The position numbers and the translations under genes are program-made. Of a stretch of 64,000 bases of DNA, positions 58,934 through 64,000 are shown one piece after another (position 1 is the first letter of the stretch; every line of letters begins with the position of its first letter). This DNA is from Caballeronia sordidicola. Its GTDB lineage: Bacteria; Pseudomonadota; Gammaproteobacteria; Burkholderiales; Burkholderiaceae. Under the pieces are notes generated by a model that saw nothing but the letters and a program-made list of their open reading frames with translations, was not told the DNA's origin and ran no database searches. The DNA lies in assembly GCF_001544455.2 (NCBI RefSeq), contig NZ_FCOC02000014.1:1-64000 (forward strand), read 5' to 3'.

Positions 58934-60112
58934 CTACGTCTCCAGTAGATCAAGAGTGTGAGAGGCGATCATCAGTTCTTCGTTAGTCGGAATCACCCAT
59001 GCGGCAACCGTGCTGTCGGCCGTGCTGATCCGCGGGCCGTGATTCGCGTTCGCGGCCGGGTCGAGCGATACGCCCAGCCACGCCGCATCACGGCACACGC
59101 GTTCACGTACCTGAAACGCCCGCTCGCCGATCCCTGCCGTGAACACAATCGCGTCCAGGCCGCCGAGGGCTGCCGCAAGCGATCCGAGTTCACGGCTAAT
59201 CCGATAACAAAAGAGGTCGACCGCTTCGGCGGCCGCTGGATCGCCACTCGCGAGCAGCGTGCGCATGTCGCTCGATATCCCCGACACGCCGAGCAATCCC
59301 GAGCGCTGGTACAAGAGTGTCTCGATTGCACGCGCGTCCATTGCGTGCTGGTCCATCAGCCAGATCAGGACGCCGGGATCGATGCTGCCCGAGCGCGTGC
59401 CCATCGGCAGTCCTTCCACGGCGGTGAATCCCATCGTGCTCGCCCGGCTCTTTCCGTTCGCAAGGGCAGCCATGCTCGCACCATTGCCCAGGTGCATCAC
59501 CACGGTCTTGCCGCGTGCGGCGCGTTCGTCGTAGTGTGCAAGCACAGACGCAATGTATTCGTATGACAGCCCGTGGAATCCATAGCGCCGCACGCCTTGC
59601 CGCGTGATCCCGCGCGGCAGTGCGAATTGCGTTGCTATTGGCGGCTGGCCGTGATGAAAGGCCGTATCGAAACACGCCACCTGCAGCAGTCCGGCGCGGT
59701 GCGCGGCAATCGCCTTCAACGCTGCGAGGTTATGCGGCTGGTGCAGCGGCGCTAATGGAATAAGCGCTTCGAGCCTGCCTATCACTTCTTTGTCGACGCG
59801 CACCGGTTCAGCATACTGACTGCCGCCGTGAACGATCCGATGACCCACCGCAACCGGCGTATAACCAGCCGAGTGACCCCGCAGCCATTCGAACAAGAAC
59901 GTGATCGCACCGTCATGGCCGAGCCGATCTCCTTCGGGCCAGCGCTTTTCGTCGAACACCTCGCCGTTACTGTGCTTGACCAGGAAATGTGGCTCTGCCT
60001 GGATCTCCGCGAAATTACCGCTATAGATCTGCTCGAGCGTCCTGCCGGACAGGGCAAATACAGAAAATTTGATGCTCGACGAACCCGCATTGATCACGAG
60101 GATGACATCCAT
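58934..60112 (-). CDS. ackA: Acetate kinase
   Basis: A 392-aa ASKHA-family kinase making ATP from acetyl phosphate. The N-terminal INAGSSSIKFSVF, HRIVHGG, FDTAFH, RRYGFHGLSYEY and HLGNGASMAA motifs are all present, with FTAGIGE near the C-terminus. Length is typical. Its ATG follows the pta stop by 6 bp and its stop abuts the fabI start, so the three genes are one unit. Confidence 0.96.
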   Translation of the reverse strand: MDVILVINAGSSSIKFSVFALSGRTLEQIYSGNFAEIQAEPHFLVKHSNGEVFDEKRWPEGDRLGHDGAITFLFEWLRGHSAGYTPVAVGHRIVHGGSQYAEPVRVDKEVIGRLEALIPLAPLHQPHNLAALKAIAAHRAGLLQVACFDTAFHHGQPPIATQFALPRGITRQGVRRYGFHGLSYEYIASVLAHYDERAARGKTVVMHLGNGASMAALANGKSRASTMGFTAVEGLPMGTRSGSIDPGVLIWLMDQHAMDARAIETLLYQRSGLLGVSGISSDMRTLLASGDPAAAEAVDLFCYRISRELGSLAAALGGLDAIVFTAGIGERAFQVRERVCRDAAWLGVSLDPAANANHGPRISTADSTVAAWVIPTNEELMIASHTLDLLET

Positions 60113-60118
60113 GGCGCG

Positions 60119-61060
60119 TCACCCGACGACGACCCGCGACGGCTCGCGCCGCCACAGTGCGACCAGTGACGCGACCGCGCACGACGCGAGCCGCGTGATG
60201 ACCGAATCCGCCCGGCTGGTGAGAATCACCGGGACGCGCGCGCCGAGCACAATGCCCGCTGCGTCCGCGCCAGCCAGAAACGACAGGCTTTTTGCGAGCA
60301 TGTTGCCCGCTTCCAGATTCGGGACGACAAGCACATTTGCACGCCCGGCAACGGGCGAAACGAGGTGCTTGATATTCGCGGCCTCGACGCTGATTGCGTT
60401 GTCGAGTGCAAGTGGACCGTCGAGTATGCCGCCGGTGATTTGCTGGCGGTCGGCCATCTTGCACAACGCCCCAGCTTCCACAGTTGAAGGTACTTTGGGA
60501 TTGACGGTTTCCATCGCCGATAAAATCGCAACGCGCGCGGCCGGAAAGCGCAGCGCGTGCGCAAGGTCGATCGCATTCTGCACAATATGCATCTTGTCTT
60601 CGAGCGTTGGCGCGATATTGACCGCCGCGTCGGTGATGATCAGCGGATCTTCGTGGCCGGGCACGTCCATCACAAAGCAGTGGCTGATACGACGCTCCGT
60701 GCGCAATCCGCTGTCGCGTGCGACGACTGCCGCCATCAGTTCATCCGTATGCAGCGAACCCTTCATCAACGCCTGCGCTTTGCCTTCGCGCACGAGCGCA
60801 ACCGCCGCAGCGGCGGATGCATGGCTATGCAGTGCGTCGATTATCGGCAGGTTCGACACATTGATGCCATGTTCGTCGGCAACGGCCCTGATACGGGACA
60901 CGGGTCCAACCAGAACAGGCGCAATCAGGCCCAGCTTCGCTGCGTCGACCGCAGCGCCAAGCGAGCTTTCATCGCACGGATGCGCGACGGCGGTCGGAGT
61001 CGGCGCCAGCGTCGCCGCGAATGAAACGAGGCGTTCATATTTTTCGCGTTTGCGTTCCAT
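60119..61060 (-). CDS. pta: Phosphate acetyltransferase (PTA/PTB domain)
   Basis: A 313-aa protein consisting only of the PTA_PTB catalytic domain: DAAKLGLIAPVLVGPVSRI, ALMKGSLHTDELMAAV, VMDVPGHEDPLIITDAAVN and VPNLEAGNMLAKSL. It interconverts acetyl-CoA and acetyl phosphate; butyryl-CoA use cannot be excluded. It lies between the DUF3141 gene (10 bp) and ackA (6 bp), giving a fermentative ATP-yielding couple. Confidence 0.92.
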   Translation of the reverse strand: MERKREKYERLVSFAATLAPTPTAVAHPCDESSLGAAVDAAKLGLIAPVLVGPVSRIRAVADEHGINVSNLPIIDALHSHASAAAAVALVREGKAQALMKGSLHTDELMAAVVARDSGLRTERRISHCFVMDVPGHEDPLIITDAAVNIAPTLEDKMHIVQNAIDLAHALRFPAARVAILSAMETVNPKVPSTVEAGALCKMADRQQITGGILDGPLALDNAISVEAANIKHLVSPVAGRANVLVVPNLEAGNMLAKSLSFLAGADAAGIVLGARVPVILTSRADSVITRLASCAVASLVALWRREPSRVVVG

Positions 61061-61070
61061 GTCGTCCCCG

Positions 61071-63272
61071 TCAACTCGCTTGAGCCGATTTCACGCGTTT
61101 CTCGCGCGGCTCGATTGCAAGGACCTCCGCAACGCGATCAAGACGCGCCTGCTGCGCCGGGACGATTTCACCGCGCGTGGCCGCAAGCGTGCGCACTACA
61201 TCGAGCGCCCGGCGGCGGTCTGCTGGCGTCGGCAACAGGCGAGCCAGGCCGGCAAGCGCGCGCTCTTCATTCCACAGCACGAGGAACGTTTGACGCTTCA
61301 CGACCTGCTTGAGCTCGGCAATGCGTATGCGGTCATCCAGACCGGACTCGCGGAGCATGTGGCGCATTGCATTGAACGGACGCTCGTCGACCACGTGGAG
61401 ATCGCGGCCGCAATAGATGAGCATGCGTATTGCGCCATCGAGCAACGTGCCGTGTTCGAACGTCGCTTCCAGTTCGCGTCGTTTCAGCCGCTTGAACTCC
61501 TCTTCAATCCAGCTATTCGTCTCCAGCGCGCGGCGTCGCGCGGATGCCGGCTTGAGACCAACCAGCGCTGCGAGCCACGGCGATCCATAGATCGACTTGA
61601 AGATGAGTTCGACCGCCGAGTCGCGGCCGGCACGATACCCGTCCAGCCCTTGCCCGATCGCGTGCGACATGGCGTATTCGCCCGCGAGCAATGCGTTGTC
61701 CGATGAAACCGCATGACGGTTCTGCCGTGCTGTATCGGCGAGCATCTTCACGCCCCACATCGCCGGATTCAGATCCGAGAACAGCCATCGCTCGACGCGT
61801 GCCGGGTTCATGTGCATGTTCCATTGGGCAGTCCATGGATTCGACAGGGCTTTCACCCAGGGCGACAGGAACGTGTCATAGATTCCCTGGTTGATCTCGG
61901 CCACGCGTTCGACTACCTCGAATGCGCGCTCGTGATCTCGACCGTCACCGAGCGCCAGGATGTCTTCGATCTCACGCATCTCGAAGCGGATCAGATAGCG
62001 CCCCTCGACAAACTCCAGGCCGGGCAGATCCGGCCGGGTGTCCTCAATGACGGCTTCGTATAAACCGGGCGGTAGCGTGTCGATCAGATCAAGTGCGCTG
62101 ATGAGTTCGGCATGCTCCTTTTTTGCCACGCCCGCCGACACGAATATGCCAAGGTGTCCGATCTTTTCGTTCAGGCAATAGACGATTGTCTGTTCGTGGA
62201 GACGGATCGCCTCCACGCTGTCGTAGAGGTCGGGAATCCAGTTGAGCGCCTGCTGCGGCGGCGTGATGTCGTCGCCCCAGGATGCAAAGACGATAACGGG
62301 CGAGCGGATGTTGCGCAGATCAATGCGTATCTCGCCATTCGCCGATACCACCTCGCCCGCCGACAGCCGGTTACCCACAAAAAGATTCTGCGTGATCCAC
62401 TCCATTTCCTCCTTGTTCATCAGGAAATGGCCGCCCCACCATCGCTCGAACTCCAGAAACCGCGGCGGTTCGGTATCGATATGCGAGTACACGTTATAGA
62501 GCTTTTTCCAATACGTGTTCGCCGGATTCATCTGTTCGAAGTTATTGACCAGATACGCGCCGTCGAACGTGCCGTTGCCGAGATCGCCCGCTAACGAAGC
62601 AAGCCACGTCCCGCCGAGCATGCCGCCCGAGTAGCGCATTGGATTCTTGCCCTCGACGCCGGCCCAGTATGAAATTGGCGACCCCGCAAGGAGGATCGGC
62701 CCGACACGTTCAGGCTCCGATGCGGCAAGGATCATCAGCGCCCATCCACCCTGGCAGTTGCCGATCACGAAGGGCTGGCCTTCGGCGTCGGGATGCAGTT
62801 CGGCGACGCGTTCGAGAAACGCGGCCTCGGTCCGCGCAACGCGCTCGATGGTCTGGCCCGGTTCCGGCCGCGGATAGAAGAACACGAAATAACAGGGATG
62901 CCCCTGTTGCAGCGCAATGCCGATTTCGCTGTCCATTTTGAAGCCGCCGATACCCGGGCCGTGTCCGGCACGCGGATCTATTACAACGAATGGACGCTTC
63001 TTCGGATCCATCGCGGGTAGGCCAGGCGGAGCAATGATGCGCGCAAGTGCATAGTTCGCCGGGGCCGGCAAATCGCGGCCGCTCGCGACAAGCTCGTAGT
63101 CGAAAGTCAGCACGGGAGGCTTGCCGGCGTGCATGTGATCGATATAGAGGTCGCCTCGCTGGCGCAGCACGTCAAGAAACAATGTGCCGCGCTGCCATGC
63201 ATCGACCCAATACTCCGCCGCATCCTGCGCAGGCGCCGCGAGGCGTTTCACTGCGTCTGGTACATCGGACAT
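61071..63272 (-). CDS. DUF3141 protein, PHA-synthase-like alpha/beta hydrolase
   Basis: A 733-aa protein of the DUF3141 family. The N-terminal half has an alpha/beta-hydrolase core with nucleophile elbow IGNCQGGWA (Cys), which is the lipase-box form used by polyhydroxyalkanoate synthases, and ASWGDDITPP and EKIGHLGIF placed like the catalytic Asp and His. The C-terminal half is helical and of unknown function. GAGGAG is 6 bp before ATG 63272. It is first in the pta-ackA-fabI operon. In Burkholderia such genes belong to oxygen-limitation-induced loci. Confidence 0.87.
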   Translation of the reverse strand: MSDVPDAVKRLAAPAQDAAEYWVDAWQRGTLFLDVLRQRGDLYIDHMHAGKPPVLTFDYELVASGRDLPAPANYALARIIAPPGLPAMDPKKRPFVVIDPRAGHGPGIGGFKMDSEIGIALQQGHPCYFVFFYPRPEPGQTIERVARTEAAFLERVAELHPDAEGQPFVIGNCQGGWALMILAASEPERVGPILLAGSPISYWAGVEGKNPMRYSGGMLGGTWLASLAGDLGNGTFDGAYLVNNFEQMNPANTYWKKLYNVYSHIDTEPPRFLEFERWWGGHFLMNKEEMEWITQNLFVGNRLSAGEVVSANGEIRIDLRNIRSPVIVFASWGDDITPPQQALNWIPDLYDSVEAIRLHEQTIVYCLNEKIGHLGIFVSAGVAKKEHAELISALDLIDTLPPGLYEAVIEDTRPDLPGLEFVEGRYLIRFEMREIEDILALGDGRDHERAFEVVERVAEINQGIYDTFLSPWVKALSNPWTAQWNMHMNPARVERWLFSDLNPAMWGVKMLADTARQNRHAVSSDNALLAGEYAMSHAIGQGLDGYRAGRDSAVELIFKSIYGSPWLAALVGLKPASARRRALETNSWIEEEFKRLKRRELEATFEHGTLLDGAIRMLIYCGRDLHVVDERPFNAMRHMLRESGLDDRIRIAELKQVVKRQTFLVLWNEERALAGLARLLPTPADRRRALDVVRTLAATRGEIVPAQQARLDRVAEVLAIEPREKRVKSAQAS

Positions 63273-63350
63273 ACTTGACTCCTCGAGAAGCACTCAAGAT
63301 GCCAAGCTACCGTCGATCGCGGCGATCACCGTTCCCGCCGATGACATTCC

Positions 63351-63364
63351 TTGTGAAAAGTCAA
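63351..63364. promoter_or_regulatory. Weak FNR-box-like site upstream of the DUF3141 operon
   Basis: TTGTG-AAAA-GTCAA matches the FNR consensus TTGAT-N4-ATCAA at 7 of 10 positions and is centred about 85 bp before the DUF3141 start codon. An FNR-type regulator gene is adjacent. Weak by sequence alone. Confidence 0.35.
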
Positions 63365-63476
63365 AATATGCGCGGGCGCATTCATCCGGTTATCGGCCGA
63401 GGAGATCCATATGACAACCTTGTGAATAGCCGCAAATAAATCGATGGGAACCGATGAGCATTCGGCAATCGCCAGT

Positions 63477-64000
63477 TCAAGCCGCGCGTCCCCTCGCCCT
63501 CAACGCGTCGAGATTCAGCAGATGAACCTGTCTGCCGCGAATGCCCAGGAGGCCGTTCCGTTCGAATTTGGACAGCACCCTGCTGGCAGTTTCGACCGTC
63601 ATGCCCAGATAATTGCCGATTTCCTCGCGACTCATCCGCAACGTGAACCGCTTCTCGGAGTAGCCGCGCGTCTTGAATGCCGAAGACAGGCCCAGAAGAA
63701 AGGTTGCGATGCGTTGATCGGCGGACATCGTTCCGAGTATCGCGGCCAGTCCCGCTTCCCGTACGATGCTGTCGCTCAACAGCCGGTACAGGTGACGTTG
63801 CATGGTCTCGCTTTCCGAACATAGCTGCTCGAACGAATGGAACGGAACGACACACACGGTACTGTCCTCAAGCGCGATCACGTTAAAACGATGACTGACG
63901 GCAGAGATGCCGTCGAGGCCAAGCGGATCGCCTGTCAGATTCAGGTCGGTTATCTGCTCGCGGCCGCTATCGGTTATCACACTGGTCTTGAAGCACCCCG
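63477..64000 (-). CDS. FNR-family oxygen-responsive regulator, 5' end outside window
   Basis: Partial gene; the reading frame runs off the right edge, so the N-terminal Fe-S cysteines are not visible. The visible part has GCFKTSV, TGREQITDL, LGLDGIS and a Cys in STVCVVPF at the position of E. coli FNR Cys122, an Fe-S ligand. The recognition helix MTVETASRVLSKFERNG has the E--SR pattern that reads TTGAT half-sites. It is therefore FNR rather than CRP. It precedes the DUF3141-pta-ackA operon, its probable target. Confidence 0.88.
   Translation of the reverse strand, partial: GCFKTSVITDSGREQITDLNLTGDPLGLDGISAVSHRFNVIALEDSTVCVVPFHSFEQLCSESETMQRHLYRLLSDSIVREAGLAAILGTMSADQRIATFLLGLSSAFKTRGYSEKRFTLRMSREEIGNYLGMTVETASRVLSKFERNGLLGIRGRQVHLLNLDALRARGRAA

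Noticed and set aside
60069..61706. Long plus-strand open frame (545 codons) opposite pta and the DUF3141 gene
   Set aside because: It is antisense to two well-supported genes, Ser/Arg/Ala-rich with no domain, and has no ribosome site; typical of high-GC shadow frames.
63477..64000. CRP-type (cAMP) regulator
   Set aside because: The Cys at the FNR Cys122 position and the E--SR recognition helix point to FNR.

Overview
The window reads as a stretch of a high-GC beta-proteobacterial replicon of the Burkholderia/Caballeronia/Paraburkholderia type. Pointers are several DUF4148/BON-type small secreted proteins, six LysR regulators, a Pta-AckA-FabI-DUF3141 low-oxygen operon like that of Burkholderia, and dense, mostly operonic coding. 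I see no rRNA, tRNA, CRISPR array or prophage. The only mobile-element trace is a repeat-rich left edge that could be the end of an IS21-like element.

Layout. 1-2.2 kb: possible IS end and two divergent LysR regulators. 2.3-8.0 kb (minus): periplasmic molybdenum aldehyde oxidoreductase PaoABC with an upstream cytochrome P460 and a Tat-type alpha/beta hydrolase. 8.1-14.7 kb: DUF4148 protein, condensation-type acyltransferase, small secreted protein, Tat-type epoxide hydrolase, DipZ thiol-redox protein, BON protein. 14.9-23.5 kb: signalling block with an orphan EnvZ-like kinase, two receiver proteins plus a PAS-GAF-PAS kinase, an orphan Leu/Ile/Val-type binding protein, and a GFA-ORF40-OmpR-kinase operon. 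23.6-29.2 kb: Cys-rich ORF, katG, M20 amidohydrolase with a frameshifted ProX-like binding protein. 29.4-32.0 kb: a four-gene copper-bufferin-type RiPP cluster (bufA-bufB-bufC-doxX) behind an ECF-sigma promoter. 32-37.4 kb: DyP peroxidase, HAD phosphatase, ProQ/FinO protein, tautomerase, DUF421, sorbosone dehydrogenase-like lipoprotein, DUF2231. 37.7-39.6 kb: hipBA with three phased operators. 39.6-49.9 kb: LysR/aldo-keto reductase pair, class C beta-lactamase-like protein, Rieske oxygenase and reductase with a divergent GntR, MFS permease and class II aldolase with a divergent LysR. 49.9-54.4 kb: gene remnant, 2OG-oxygenase-like protein, YghU, LysR and EamA. 54.4-64 kb (minus): DUF3141-pta-ackA-fabI-RRM-AspT-gadB array with a partial FNR at the right edge.

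How it works together. The right-hand operon looks like a low-oxygen and acid survival module: substrate-level ATP from Pta/AckA, proton consumption by GadB with an Asp/Ala-type antiporter, and an FNR next door. The bufferin cluster, KatG, DyP, DipZ and the GFA protein suggest metal and oxidative stress handling. The 39-49 kb region is a set of catabolic cassettes, each with its own regulator and readable operator.

Most noteworthy: the bufferin cluster with a textbook GTAACC-N16-CGAA promoter; helically phased GTATCC/GGATAC arrays in front of several envelope genes and the two-component operon, which could define an uncharacterised regulon; and three exactly 27-bp-spaced operators before hipBA.
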